NCBI RefSeq assembly: GCF_008632455.1
Contig: NZ_CP043929.1
Coordinates: 4,092,001 to 4,156,000 of the forward strand
Direction of reading: 5' to 3'
Source of the DNA: Methylomonas rhizoryzae
GTDB taxonomy: Bacteria; Pseudomonadota; Gammaproteobacteria; Methylococcales; Methylomonadaceae
Length of the DNA: 64,000 bases
The notes beneath the pieces are model-generated. The model did not search any database and was not told the origin of the DNA. It worked only from the letters and a program-made list of their open reading frames with translations. Of this stretch, positions 46,681 through 56,950 are shown one piece after another. Each line of letters opens with the position of its first letter. Position 1 is the first letter of the stretch. Both the position numbers and the translations under genes were made by a program.

Positions 46681-48669
46681 ATGACCGCCACCCTCAACCG
46701 CTTGCCGCAACGTTACGCCAACGGCCCCTACCCGGAAAAAGCCGATCCGCAAGAATTCGCAATAGACCGGCGTTTGCGCAATCTGGCGGCCCGTCATTTA
46801 TTCAATCTCGGTCCGCGCGACCGCACGCCGGAGCGCTTCGTGGCTGCGGTGGATGCCTGGAGCGAACGCCTCGAGGCCCTGGACGAGGCCGCCTTGCAAC
46901 AAGCGGTGGCGCAAATCGGCCGCCGCTTGCGGCGCAGCGGCTTCGCTTGGGACTTGGTGGTCGAATCCTTTGCGCTGATCCGCGAAACCTCGCGCCGGGT
47001 CATGGGCAAACGCCATTACGGGGTGCAGTTACAAGGTGCGTTCGCCTTGATCCGCGGCCATATCGCCGAAATGTCCACCGGCGAAGGCAAAACCCTGACC
47101 GCCACCTTGGCAGCGGCCACCGCGGCCTTGAGCGGCGCGCCGGTGCACGTGGTAACGGTCAACGATTATCTGGCGGCGCGCGACGCCGAAGAAATGCAAC
47201 CTTTGTACAACGCGCTGGGATTGTCGGTCGGAGTGGTCAACAGCGAATTGTCCAACGATCAAAAACGCCAAGCCTATGCGGCCGACATTACCTATTGCAC
47301 CAACAAGGATTTGGGCTTCGATTATCTGCGCGACCGCTTGCAGTTAAAGGAATGGCTTAGCGTCAGCCGCCTGAATTTTCTGCGCTGGTTGCGCGGCGAC
47401 ACCCCGGCATCCAAGCTACTGATGCGCGGCTTGTGCTTTGCCATCGTCGACGAAGCCGATAGCGTGTTGATAGACGAAGCCCGTACCCCTTTGATCATCT
47501 CGGGGCCCGGCAAAGGCTACGTCGGCGAAGAAGCTTTTCAGGCGGCGATTGCAGTCGCGCAAACGCTGCAACAGGACGACGATTATTGGTTGAATAGCAA
47601 GACTCGCAGCAGCTATTTGAAACCGGCCGGCAGCGCCAAAGCCAAACTGCAGCGGGAAGCGTCCGGCCTGCCGGCGCCGCTGGAATCGGTTTGGCTGGAC
47701 TTGGTCAATCAAGCCTTAACCGCGCTGCATCTGTATCAAAAAGACCGCCACTATCTGGTTAAGGACGACAAGGTGCAGATCATAGACGAATATACCGGCC
47801 GGCTGATGCCGGACCGCAGCTGGGAGTACGGCTTGCATCAATTGATAGAAGTCAAGGAACACTGCCCCTTGAGCCCGCAAAAAATCACCTTGTCGCGCAT
47901 CACCTACCAGCGCTATTTCTGCCGCTATTTGCACCTATCCGGCATGACCGGCACCGGCAAAGAGGTGCAGGCGGAATTTTGGTCGGTCTACGGCTTGAAA
48001 ACCTCGAAAATACCCACCCATCGGCCGGTACAACGGCTGTTGTATCCGCCGCGCCTGTATCGCAACCAAACCGAAAAGTGGCGGGCGGTAGTGGAAGCCG
48101 CCCGCTTCCAAGTCTGCGAACGCGGCCGGCCGGTATTGATCGGCACGGTCTCGGTGGAAGCGTCGGAGATCCTGTCGCAACTCTTGAGCGAAGCCGGCTT
48201 GCCGCACAAAGTGCTCAACGCCCGCCAGGACGCTGAAGAAGCCGAAACCGTCGCCGCTGCCGGCCAAGCCGGCAGTCTGATGGTCGCCACCAACATGGCG
48301 GGACGCGGTACCGACATCAAGTTGGGGTCAGGCGTCGGCGACCTGGGCGGCCTGCACGTCATATTGACCGCCTACGCGGAATCCAGCCGCATCGACCGGC
48401 AACTTTACGGCCGCGCCGGCCGCCAGGGCGATCCCGGCAGCGCCCAGGCCATTGTGGCGATGGATGACGATTTGTTCGAGCAATATCTGCCGGCCGGCTT
48501 GAGTCCGCTGTTGGCATTGGGCTTGATCAAGCCGGCCTGGGTCAGGCTGCTGACTCATTTCGCTCAGTCGCGGGCCGAACGGCGCAATGCTCGCATTCGC
48601 GAACAAACCCTGGTATCCGATCGGCAAATCGATACAATGCTGGCTTTTGCCGGCAAGGAGGGCGCTTGA
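46681..48669 (+). CDS. SecA-like translocation ATPase lacking the housekeeping C-terminal region
   Basis: A 662-residue protein with SecA motor features: GEGKT Walker A at about 134-138, DEADS at 257-261, the preprotein-crosslinking region, ATNMAGRGTDIKLG, and GRAGRQGDPG near 578-587. It ends shortly after the second nucleotide-binding domain; the helical scaffold/wing and the zinc-binding SEC-C tail of housekeeping SecA (about 850-900 aa) are absent, so it is an accessory SecA paralogue. It starts 3 bp after the M50 gene and its TGA overlaps the next start. As the only ATPase in the operon it is the likely energy source for export through the two adaptors and TolC. Confidence 0.88.
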   Translation: MTATLNRLPQRYANGPYPEKADPQEFAIDRRLRNLAARHLFNLGPRDRTPERFVAAVDAWSERLEALDEAALQQAVAQIGRRLRRSGFAWDLVVESFALIRETSRRVMGKRHYGVQLQGAFALIRGHIAEMSTGEGKTLTATLAAATAALSGAPVHVVTVNDYLAARDAEEMQPLYNALGLSVGVVNSELSNDQKRQAYAADITYCTNKDLGFDYLRDRLQLKEWLSVSRLNFLRWLRGDTPASKLLMRGLCFAIVDEADSVLIDEARTPLIISGPGKGYVGEEAFQAAIAVAQTLQQDDDYWLNSKTRSSYLKPAGSAKAKLQREASGLPAPLESVWLDLVNQALTALHLYQKDRHYLVKDDKVQIIDEYTGRLMPDRSWEYGLHQLIEVKEHCPLSPQKITLSRITYQRYFCRYLHLSGMTGTGKEVQAEFWSVYGLKTSKIPTHRPVQRLLYPPRLYRNQTEKWRAVVEAARFQVCERGRPVLIGTVSVEASEILSQLLSEAGLPHKVLNARQDAEEAETVAAAGQAGSLMVATNMAGRGTDIKLGSGVGDLGGLHVILTAYAESSRIDRQLYGRAGRQGDPGSAQAIVAMDDDLFEQYLPAGLSPLLALGLIKPAWVRLLTHFAQSRAERRNARIREQTLVSDRQIDTMLAFAGKEGA

Positions 48670-49490
48670 AATTTCGTTTAACCGCGGCCCTGCAGCCGGT
48701 GGCAGCCGGCATTTGTGCGGTTTTCAGCGCGGTATCGGCAGCTAAACCGGTGGAATGCTTGATCGAACCCAGCCAAATCGTCGAAGTTCGCGCGTCAGTG
48801 GACGGACTGATAGAAGCGATTGCAGTCGATCGCGGCGACCTGGTCAAACAAGGCCAAGTGTTGGTGACGCTGGACAGCGGCGTGGAACGCGCCCGCTTCG
48901 CTCAAGCCAAATTCAAATCCACGACGCGTGGGGCGCAACTCGCCGCGCAAAGCCGGGTAGAGTTTTCCGGCAAAAAATTCGAGCGCGACCGCGAGCTGTA
49001 TAAGGATCAATACGTATCGGCCAACGCGGTCGACGAGTCGGAAAGCAGCCAGAGACAAGCCGCCGCCGATTTGATTGCCGCGCGCGACAACAACAGAATC
49101 GCCGAATTGGAAGTGCGCGAATACGAGGAACTGATCCGCTTGAAAACCTTGAAGAGCCCGTTCGACGGCGTCGTCCTGGAACGCTCCCACCATCCCGGCG
49201 AAGTCGCGCAAATCAACGACCGGCTGCCGATTTTGAAACTGGCCAAAATCGACCCTGTGTTCATCGAAGTGGTGTTGCCGGCGGCGGCCTTGGGCAAAAT
49301 CAAAACGGGCGAGGTATTCAAGGTATTCCCGCACGCCGGCGAAACAGCGGAATTTACGGCCCGCGTCGGCGTCATCGACCCGGTATTGGATGCCGCCAGC
49401 GGCACGCTGGGCGTGCGCCTGCAAGCGGAGAACGCCGCCGGCCGGATTCCGGCCGGTATCAGTTGCCAAATCGAAATGCCGCAACTGTAA
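48666..49490 (+). CDS. HlyD/RND-type periplasmic adaptor, second in operon
   Basis: A 274-residue protein starting at TTG 48666 with AAGGAGG upstream, the start overlapping the SecA-like stop (TTGA). A signal peptide ends at about SAVSA (residue 25). Then ASVDGLIEAIAVDRGD and KSPFDGVVLERSHHPGE are the two half-motifs of a barrel-sandwich fold, separated by a helical hairpin, with a beta-barrel at the C-terminus. It should bridge the inner-membrane part and TolC. Confidence 0.87.
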   Translation: MKFRLTAALQPVAAGICAVFSAVSAAKPVECLIEPSQIVEVRASVDGLIEAIAVDRGDLVKQGQVLVTLDSGVERARFAQAKFKSTTRGAQLAAQSRVEFSGKKFERDRELYKDQYVSANAVDESESSQRQAAADLIAARDNNRIAELEVREYEELIRLKTLKSPFDGVVLERSHHPGEVAQINDRLPILKLAKIDPVFIEVVLPAAALGKIKTGEVFKVFPHAGETAEFTARVGVIDPVLDAASGTLGVRLQAENAAGRIPAGISCQIEMPQL

Positions 49491-49492
49491 CC

Positions 49493-50827
49493 ATGCAGTC
49501 GCCATTCAAGCCGTTAAGCGTGGCGCTGGTGCTATACGTGTCGCTAGTGTCTGCGGCGCACGCCACTGCGCTGAATGTGCTACAAATTTACGATCTGGCC
49601 TTGCAAAACGATCCGACCTTGCAGGAAGCGGAAGCGAATCGCAATGCCTTGTTGGAAGTCAAGCCGCAAAGTCTGGCACGCTTGCTGCCGTCCCTATCCG
49701 TGGTAGGCAGCGTCAACGCCAACCGCTACGATACCACCAACACCTTCAGCCGCCAGCAACTGGGCTTGCAATATTTTTGGGACAGCCATGTGTCGCTTAA
49801 ATTGTCGCAACCCATCTACCACCACGATTACTGGCTGCAACTCAGCCAAGCCGACAACCAGATTGCCGAAGCCGAGGCGGAATTCGTCGCCGAGCAACAA
49901 AACTTGCTGCTGCGCAGCGCAAAAGCCTATTTCGGCGTGTTGCTGGCGCAAAACGCCCATACTTACGCCCAGGCCGAGCAACTGTCGCTAGCCAAGCAAT
50001 TGCAGGAAATGCAACGCCGCCTGGCGGTGGGCGCCGGCGCCTTGCCGGAAGTACAAGACGCGCAAGCCGGGTTCGACCAGGCGCTAGCCGAGGCCTTGGA
50101 AGCGGAACGAAAACTGAAAGCGGCCCGCAACGAATTGACGGAAATCCTCGGCGCGCCGGTTTCGGCGCTGACGCCGTTACGCCAGGATTGGCAACCGGTG
50201 ACGCCTGAACCGAACAATGCCGCCGACTGGTTGCAATGGGCCGCGCAAAACAACTTATCCTTGATAGCCGCCGGCCATCATGCCGAAGCGGCCAGAAAAA
50301 CCGTGGAAGTACAATTCGCCGGCCATTTGCCGACTTTGGACTTGGTCGGCAACGTCGGCACCACCGACACCGACCGACCGCAAGGCTTGATTTCCAACTC
50401 GCAAACGGTCGGCCTGCAACTGAACGTACCGATTTATCTCGGCGGCATGGTGGATTCCAAAGTCCGGCAAGCCGAATTCCAGTACCAAGCCGCGTTAAAA
50501 CATGTCGATAAACAACGCCGGGCTGCCGAGCGGCAAACCCAAGACGCATTCGAAGCCGTTCAAACCGCCATCGGCCGGCTACAGGCATTGGCCACCGCTC
50601 GCCAATCCGGCGAAATCAGCGTAGCCGCCACCGAAAAAGGTTTGGAAATCGGCACCCGCTCGGTAGCGGAGTTGTTGACGGCCAAACGCAATCTGGCTCG
50701 CATCCGCCGTGATTACGAACAAGCCAAATACGATTACCTGTTGAACAGCCTGCAATTGAAACTGGCGGCCGGGCTATTGGGCCGCAATGATTTGGAAGCG
50801 GTCAACGCCTGGCTATCCGAGCGCTGA
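49493..50827 (+). CDS. TolC-family outer-membrane efflux protein
   Basis: A 444-residue protein. ATG 49493 lies 2 bp after the adaptor's stop and opens a signal peptide ending near SAAHATA. The repeated helical pattern (DLALQNDPTLQEAEANR, GLQYFWDSHVSLKLSQP, and a second repeat with LDLVGNVG) is that of TolC/OEP proteins, which form a trimeric channel across the outer membrane and periplasm. Last gene of the export operon; it converges with the glycosyltransferase gene only 12 bp away. Confidence 0.9.
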   Translation: MQSPFKPLSVALVLYVSLVSAAHATALNVLQIYDLALQNDPTLQEAEANRNALLEVKPQSLARLLPSLSVVGSVNANRYDTTNTFSRQQLGLQYFWDSHVSLKLSQPIYHHDYWLQLSQADNQIAEAEAEFVAEQQNLLLRSAKAYFGVLLAQNAHTYAQAEQLSLAKQLQEMQRRLAVGAGALPEVQDAQAGFDQALAEALEAERKLKAARNELTEILGAPVSALTPLRQDWQPVTPEPNNAADWLQWAAQNNLSLIAAGHHAEAARKTVEVQFAGHLPTLDLVGNVGTTDTDRPQGLISNSQTVGLQLNVPIYLGGMVDSKVRQAEFQYQAALKHVDKQRRAAERQTQDAFEAVQTAIGRLQALATARQSGEISVAATEKGLEIGTRSVAELLTAKRNLARIRRDYEQAKYDYLLNSLQLKLAAGLLGRNDLEAVNAWLSER

Positions 50828-50839
50828 CCTGAGCTGCCG

Positions 50840-52069
50840 TTATTTATTGAGGGTGGCCTCGATCAAGACCAGCAAGCGCTTGACGCACTCGATTTGGTTG
50901 AATTCGTTAACCACCAATTCGCGGGCCGCTTGAGTGACTTTACCGGATTGCGCCGGCTTGGCGTCCAACTGTTTGATAACCGCGTTAACCAAGCCGTCGC
51001 CGTCGAAAAATTCGAACAAACTGCCGGTTTTCCCTTGCCGGATGAACTCTTTAACCGGCGCGGTCGCCGAGGCTACGATAGGCGCACCGCACGCCATGGC
51101 CTCCAACAGCGACCACGACAAGATGAACGGATACGTCAGATACACGTGGGCTTTGGAGACTTGCAACACTTCGCGGTACTGGTCTTTATTCAAAAAACCG
51201 ACCAAATGCACCCGGCCCGGATCCAGATAAACCCCGACCTCGTCCAGCATCATGTCCTGCCAGGTATCGAAACCTTCCGGCTCCGCACCGTAAGAAGCTT
51301 GTTCCTTACCCATGATGATCACGTGCGCGTTCGGCCGTTGCGCCATCAATTCCGGCAAGGCGCGCATGAAGGTATGGAATCCGCGCACCGGCTCCAGCGA
51401 GCGGGCGGCATAGGTGATCACCTCGTCTTTGCGGGTCAGGGTAATGTTTTTGTTGTCGATACGAAACTTGGCCTTGGGATTGGGTTTGAAGTATTCGGTA
51501 TCTATGCCTTCGTGCAGTACTTGGATTTTGCTTTGCGCCCATTTCGGAAAGGTTTTTTGTTGCCATTTGGTGGGCGCCCATCCGGCGTCGGCCACGTCCA
51601 GGGCTTGCAGCATCGCGGTTTTTTTCATCCTTAGTTTGGCCAAGGCTTCGATATCGGATTTTTCGAATTCAGGGTCGAAGTTATATTCCTGACCCACGGT
51701 GTTGTAAAAGTATTCGAAATAACAAATTAATTTGACGTCCGGCCAAACGTCTTTGATGAACAAGGCTTCGCCCCAACCCGGATGAACGACGATCACGTCC
51801 GGCTTATAGCCCTTCTCTTTAATGCGGACCAATGCGTCCGCCACCGCTTCTCCCCGTAACACTTTGGCTTCCGTATCTTGCAGCAATGGATGAATGTCCG
51901 CTTGCGGCTCGTGCTGAAACCGGTATGCCGCCACGCCGACACCCTCTATCTGGACTCGATTAGGGGGTTGTTTCAAGGCCAAAACCTCGTGGCCGCCGAC
52001 TTTAACCAAATAATCCACTATATGGCGGAATTGAGCCGGAAAGTTTTGATGTATAAAGAGAATTTTCAT
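50840..52069 (-). CDS. GT4-type glycosyltransferase
   Basis: A 409-residue protein starting MKILFIHQNFPAQFRH, with the EAMACGAPIVAS motif of GT-B retaining glycosyltransferases near residue 335 and HEGIDTEYF before it. It transfers a sugar from a nucleotide donor; acceptor unknown. Its ATG overlaps the preceding gene's TGA, so it is cotranscribed and translationally coupled with two other glycosyltransferase genes, probably for glycosylating the neighbouring surface protein (inference). Confidence 0.88.
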   Translation of the reverse strand: MKILFIHQNFPAQFRHIVDYLVKVGGHEVLALKQPPNRVQIEGVGVAAYRFQHEPQADIHPLLQDTEAKVLRGEAVADALVRIKEKGYKPDVIVVHPGWGEALFIKDVWPDVKLICYFEYFYNTVGQEYNFDPEFEKSDIEALAKLRMKKTAMLQALDVADAGWAPTKWQQKTFPKWAQSKIQVLHEGIDTEYFKPNPKAKFRIDNKNITLTRKDEVITYAARSLEPVRGFHTFMRALPELMAQRPNAHVIIMGKEQASYGAEPEGFDTWQDMMLDEVGVYLDPGRVHLVGFLNKDQYREVLQVSKAHVYLTYPFILSWSLLEAMACGAPIVASATAPVKEFIRQGKTGSLFEFFDGDGLVNAVIKQLDAKPAQSGKVTQAARELVVNEFNQIECVKRLLVLIEATLNK

Positions 52070-54444
52070 TCGTCCGTTCGTGTTTGCTGTTGGTTTTCGC
52101 GTAGAGCGGGATAATCCGATTCGGCCAACGCGCGACCGCGCGGCGGCATGGCCAATCCGGCATGGCTGTAATTTTCCAAATTCAGATTAGGATTGTAATA
52201 TGGGTCATCGATAATCCAATGCCGCCATTTTTGCATGAATTTGTCTTTTTCACGCGCTAAGCGGCTACGCCGGTCCGGTTGCTTGTCTTTGCCGCGGCTG
52301 GCCGACTCGGCGTGCAGCAAGGTAGCATCCGGGGTCCAAACGATGCGCTTGCCCAAACTGCGTAATTTCAAACAAAAATCCACATCGTTGAAATTGACCG
52401 GGAAATCGGTCTCGTCCAAGCCGCCAACCGCCAAATAATCGGCTCGCCGGCATAGCAAACAAGCTCCCGTCACCGCGCTGACGCTGCGGGTAATTCGATT
52501 ATAATCGAAATAGCCGGGATCATCGCGGTACCAGTTGTTGCCTATATGCCCGACCAAGCCGTGCAAACCCAACACCACGCCGGCGTGTTGCACCATGCCG
52601 TTAGGCCACAACAATTTGGCACCGACCGCGCCGACTCCGGGCCGCAACAAATGAGTAACCATCGTTTTCAGCCAACCCGCGTCCAACGCTTCTATGTCGT
52701 TGTTGATCAAACCGATCAGTTCGCCCTCGGCCAGCTGCACCCCTCGGTTGTTGATCGCCGAAAAATTGAAAGTGCCGGGATAAGGCTCTACCCGCACCGC
52801 ACCGCCGCGGCTTGCAAGTTGCTCAAGGTAGCTCAAAGCCTGCGGTTCGGCACTGTCGTTATCCATGACGATGATGTCCAGATGCGGATAATCCGTGCCG
52901 GCCAGGCTGTCGATGCAACGGCGCAACAAATCGGCTTTGTCCCGGGTCGGGATAATCAACGTGACTTTCGGCCATTCCGCCGGCTGCGGCCAAGACAAAC
53001 GCGGCGGCCGATGCTCGCCGGGCAAACGTTGCATACCGGCGGCCAGCACCTCGTCACAGGCATGCATGGCTTGGGCATGCTCCGGTTGCTGTGGTGCGCA
53101 ACGCCGATACAACACCTTGGCAATATGCCGAATCGAAGCGACTTCGTCTCCCACCGCCCGCACCGCCAACCATGGCCAAGCGTTCGGGTCTTGCAAGGCT
53201 TGGCTCGCCGTTGCGATAAGTTGCGCACGAACGCCGAACAGATAATGCAACGGGGTCGCGGCAAGAAACAAATCCGGATCCCAATCCGGTTTGAACCAGG
53301 GCATGATCCTGCCGTCAGAGCCGAGGTATTCACAGTCGCTATAAACAACGTTCACCTGCTGTTCGGCGAATGGTCGCGCCAACTCCGCTAGCGCATCGTC
53401 CAATAACACATCTCCCGCTTCTACGAAACTTAAAATTCCTGCGAAGTGGTTCGGACCTTGTTTGATTCGTTGCAGCCATTGGCCGGCATCGACATATAGG
53501 ATGCGGGCGTCCTTGGCCGGTTGCCGGGCTGGGGCGCTTAGCACCCAAGCCTCCCAGTTACTGTGGGTTTGCGACAGTAAGCTGTCGATAGTCACCGAAA
53601 TATCGCCGGCGCCAATCACCGCGACTAGTACCGGCATCGTATCGCTGTGCGCGGGCGATGCCGCGGCGAATTTGCGCCGCCAAACCGGATACGCGGAAAA
53701 GTCCATGGAAACCGGCACATGCCAGACATAACGTTCCATCATGGCGCTAAGTATGCGCCGGTCGTCGTCCGGCAATGCCAGCGCCGCCGCCCATGATTTC
53801 ACGCCGGCGGGCAAAAACACGCGCAACGGACTACCGGCCAGCGGCTTGCCGCTGGCAGTGACCACGCGGACTTCGTGCACGCGGCCGTCGGCCAACGAAA
53901 ACGGCAATGTCAGGCTGAAGCCGTGCGCAACGCCGTTGCCGGAATCGGCTTCCGGTTCGGCGCTGGGTTCTTTGGCCTCGCATTCGGCCAGTAGCGAGTC
54001 GCCTTCGTAGACGCGCACACTCAGTTGGGCTTGCGGCTCCATCAAATCCCAGGCCCAACCCCACAGCCTTAAACTGCCGTCGTTTTCGACATAATCGGTC
54101 TGGCTAGGCAACGGTCTATCCGCTTCCAAGCGGGTGAACACGCTGCCGGGCAAGCAGTGATCGTGGTTGCTGATCCTAGCGTCGATTCTCGCTACACCTT
54201 GCCAAACGTAGCGCGGAACCGGGAATATGAAAAAATGGCCTTGGGCGCTATCGGGGAGCTCGGCTTGTTTGACCGGCATGTGGTGCCCGGCCCTGACGGT
54301 GCCTAACCATTGTCCGTCTCCGCAAACATCGATAACGACCAAAGCATCCGGATTGCGATTATCCAAGGCCCAGCCCAGCAAATAATCGCCGTTGCGGCCC
54401 AATAAAGCACCGCTAAAACGGCTATCGCCAACAGAACTTGTCAT
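52066..54444 (-). CDS. Large GT2 glycosyltransferase
   Basis: A 792-residue protein. The first half is beta-rich (Ig-like/accessory) plus a degenerate GT-A region with VVYSDCEYL; the second half (about 490-720) is a clear GT2 domain: VTLIIPTRDKADLLRRC, then IVMDNDSAEP with the DxD-like region, and NFNDVDFCLKL near 680. No ribosome site is obvious before ATG 54444, which sits 2 bp after the upstream gene's stop. Predicted cytoplasmic; one of three adjacent transferases. Confidence 0.88.
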   Translation of the reverse strand: MTSSVGDSRFSGALLGRNGDYLLGWALDNRNPDALVVIDVCGDGQWLGTVRAGHHMPVKQAELPDSAQGHFFIFPVPRYVWQGVARIDARISNHDHCLPGSVFTRLEADRPLPSQTDYVENDGSLRLWGWAWDLMEPQAQLSVRVYEGDSLLAECEAKEPSAEPEADSGNGVAHGFSLTLPFSLADGRVHEVRVVTASGKPLAGSPLRVFLPAGVKSWAAALALPDDDRRILSAMMERYVWHVPVSMDFSAYPVWRRKFAAASPAHSDTMPVLVAVIGAGDISVTIDSLLSQTHSNWEAWVLSAPARQPAKDARILYVDAGQWLQRIKQGPNHFAGILSFVEAGDVLLDDALAELARPFAEQQVNVVYSDCEYLGSDGRIMPWFKPDWDPDLFLAATPLHYLFGVRAQLIATASQALQDPNAWPWLAVRAVGDEVASIRHIAKVLYRRCAPQQPEHAQAMHACDEVLAAGMQRLPGEHRPPRLSWPQPAEWPKVTLIIPTRDKADLLRRCIDSLAGTDYPHLDIIVMDNDSAEPQALSYLEQLASRGGAVRVEPYPGTFNFSAINNRGVQLAEGELIGLINNDIEALDAGWLKTMVTHLLRPGVGAVGAKLLWPNGMVQHAGVVLGLHGLVGHIGNNWYRDDPGYFDYNRITRSVSAVTGACLLCRRADYLAVGGLDETDFPVNFNDVDFCLKLRSLGKRIVWTPDATLLHAESASRGKDKQPDRRSRLAREKDKFMQKWRHWIIDDPYYNPNLNLENYSHAGLAMPPRGRALAESDYPALRENQQQTRTDE

Positions 54445-54446
54445 TG

Positions 54447-56936
54447 CTAATGAGTGAAGTGGGTTTCTTGTAATAAAGGTATGTTAAGTCGACCAGCGAC
54501 ATCGTGGACCAATTTACGCTCGTATTCGTCATCGGCAAAGGCGGCAATAGCTTGAACGTGGTAAAGCTCCAGCTTGCCGATGATGTCAGCGGTATCGCTA
54601 ACCTCGACCAGATGGACATTGGGCCAGCGCCGCAAATCGTTGTCGCTAATGCTATGGCCGAATATGAACCACTGTACATCAATTTGCCTCTCCCAAGCGT
54701 TTTTCACCTGCTGCTGTAAGCGATAGTAACCGCTGGATGAGGCCTGACCGAATACCGCCACCCGCATCGCCCTGACCAACACGCTTGCGCCCGGTTTTTT
54801 ACGATTTTGCCCTTTAGCCGCAGACCGAGCGGGCTTGTCGATGTCGATGCGCTGTGCCAATTCAGGAAAACGCTTACTGTGGGCTTCGCCTATCTCGTCG
54901 TTCAGGGCAGTGATTTTTTCCGCGCCGCCCAATAATCGTCTGGCGCGCGACAACCAGGCGTCCATCCCTTGGTAACCGTATGCCAAAGGCCCGAATTTGT
55001 GCACGCAGGCTTGGCAGATCGCAATATCCGCAGGATCGGCGCAGGCTGTTGCCTGCTCCTGCAAGCGGTACCGACGCGGGCAATAAGCGCTATAGTCATC
55101 CAATCTCAACCGATAGGGCAGGAAACCGTTGGTGAGAAAATCGAGCGGCCGGGCCGGCCAATCGGCCCATCCGGAAATGTGCAGACAGGAAAAGCCGGCG
55201 GCTAATAGGTCTTGCTGCAATTGTTCGCCTTGCTCCGGCCAATCGTAGGAAATGACCGCTAAGCCGGTGATGCCGTACATCTTTAAATTCAAACGCCATT
55301 GTCCCGGCCGATGTTCAACGGCGTTCAATTCAAACCTCGGGCCGTCCGGGTCGTCAGCATCGGTAGGCGATAACGTCAGCACCGCCTTGCTGCCGGCCGC
55401 CGTTTGCGCCAACCATGTTCGCTGCAATTGCCGGCGCAACGGTCCTAATGGATCGGTATTCAAAAAGTGGTCGTATTCGGCCTCATGCCCCGGATATTTG
55501 GCATACAGCTTAGGCAAATTTTGCGCGACCAGATGGGCTTTTTCCGCGCCGAAAGACTTGCTGCCCCAATGCACCACATAGGTGTTCGCCGCACAAACGT
55601 TACGCCAGCCGGCTTGCCGAACCCGCAAACACAAGTCGGTATCTTCGCCGTAGCCGCGTCCGAACAGGAATTCGTCCAATCCGCCGACCCGATGCCAAAC
55701 AACCCGTTTAATGTACATGCAAAACCCGACACCGGCCGGCAAGTCGATCACTCGCTCCGATGCAATGACGCGCAATAACGCGTCCAACTGCTCAGCCTGC
55801 CGTATATCGCCTACCGGATTATTTTTCATGGCTTGCGGATAGCTGACCAATTCTCCGAAATTAGATAGCGGCGTGACCGTGCCGATGTCTTCGCTTTGGT
55901 ATGCCGCCGCGTGCAGCCTGTCCAACCAATAATCGAATACCTGGGTGTCGGCGTTCAACAAAACCAAATCACGGTTGTCGTCCAGACTCGCCCCGGTATT
56001 CACCGCACCGGAAAATCCGGCATTGATCGGCCGCAACAGCAAGATAATCTTTTTATCCGACGCCAGGCGTCGCAGTTCTCGACCTAGTTGCGGATCGGGC
56101 GAACAGTCATCCACCACCACAATTCTATAAGCGATATTGGTTTTAGCCGACAGCACGGACTGAATGCATTGCAGGGTTTCCTGACGACCGCCATATACCG
56201 GCACGACGACATCAACGGCTTCGGAAATGGCAACGCGGGTTTGGACTACTGCCTGTGCAGGTGTTACCGACCTCCCTTGGATCGGGCAACCCCAAAGACT
56301 CACTCCTGCGATGCCCAGCCTCAACAATGAAAATTCGTCCGGCAATTGGAAGCGAAAACCATTCAAGCCGTCACCTATCCCCAATTGTTGCAAGCCGGGT
56401 GTGGCTATCGAACATTCGGCTTCGAAGAAGTTTCCATCTATTTCAACTTGTAATGTCCTACTAGGCATATCTCGCCGGACAGCCCAACCGCATATAAACT
56501 CGCCGTCGCGCCAAACGCAACCAAAAGCGGCCAATTCCGCCGCGTTGACCCATTCCGCCACTTCCGGTTCATGGGCTAATTGCGGCGCCAATCGTAAGAT
56601 ATTGGTCAGTGTGCGCCGATACAAATCCCGGTAGCGGACCCTATCAAGACAACAGGCTCGCAACAACGCGCGAGCAACGTCCAAATTGGTAGGCAATAGT
56701 TGCAATGCAGCACAATAATCGGCTAGCGCTAAATCCAGTTTATCCAGCCTTATCAAGGTATTGGCTCTGACTAACAGCGCACTGGCTTGCGGAGGGGATG
56801 TCAGCTGACAGGCTCGCTCCGAGAACGCTAAAGCATCCGGAAGATTTCCCGCTTCGAGCGCATGGAACGCCAGTTCCAGTAAATCCGTCAACTTAGTCGG
56901 CAAACAGAACTCGGCGGCAACGGCTAAATCTATCAT
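54447..56936 (-). CDS. TPR-GT2 glycosyltransferase, first of three glycosyltransferase genes
   Basis: An 829-residue protein. N-terminal TPR-like helices occupy residues about 15-120 (ALAFSERACQL, LALADYCAALQLLP). A GT2 domain follows at about 245-500 (VDVVVPVYGGRQETL, VVVDDCSPD, GYGEDTDLCLRV). The C-terminal part (about 560-829) has degenerate glycosyltransferase-like segments. The start ATG 56936 has no clear ribosome site and lies only 12 bp past a strong terminator, so expression must rely on readthrough from the RTX gene. Confidence 0.85.
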   Translation of the reverse strand: MIDLAVAAEFCLPTKLTDLLELAFHALEAGNLPDALAFSERACQLTSPPQASALLVRANTLIRLDKLDLALADYCAALQLLPTNLDVARALLRACCLDRVRYRDLYRRTLTNILRLAPQLAHEPEVAEWVNAAELAAFGCVWRDGEFICGWAVRRDMPSRTLQVEIDGNFFEAECSIATPGLQQLGIGDGLNGFRFQLPDEFSLLRLGIAGVSLWGCPIQGRSVTPAQAVVQTRVAISEAVDVVVPVYGGRQETLQCIQSVLSAKTNIAYRIVVVDDCSPDPQLGRELRRLASDKKIILLLRPINAGFSGAVNTGASLDDNRDLVLLNADTQVFDYWLDRLHAAAYQSEDIGTVTPLSNFGELVSYPQAMKNNPVGDIRQAEQLDALLRVIASERVIDLPAGVGFCMYIKRVVWHRVGGLDEFLFGRGYGEDTDLCLRVRQAGWRNVCAANTYVVHWGSKSFGAEKAHLVAQNLPKLYAKYPGHEAEYDHFLNTDPLGPLRRQLQRTWLAQTAAGSKAVLTLSPTDADDPDGPRFELNAVEHRPGQWRLNLKMYGITGLAVISYDWPEQGEQLQQDLLAAGFSCLHISGWADWPARPLDFLTNGFLPYRLRLDDYSAYCPRRYRLQEQATACADPADIAICQACVHKFGPLAYGYQGMDAWLSRARRLLGGAEKITALNDEIGEAHSKRFPELAQRIDIDKPARSAAKGQNRKKPGASVLVRAMRVAVFGQASSSGYYRLQQQVKNAWERQIDVQWFIFGHSISDNDLRRWPNVHLVEVSDTADIIGKLELYHVQAIAAFADDEYERKLVHDVAGRLNIPLLQETHFTH

Positions 56937-56950
56937 CAAAAAATTCGGAC

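Noticed and set aside
46065..47360. A 431-aa plus-strand open frame overlapping the M50 and SecA-like genes
   Set aside because: It is Arg/Pro-rich, lies in another frame of two well-supported genes and has no domain.
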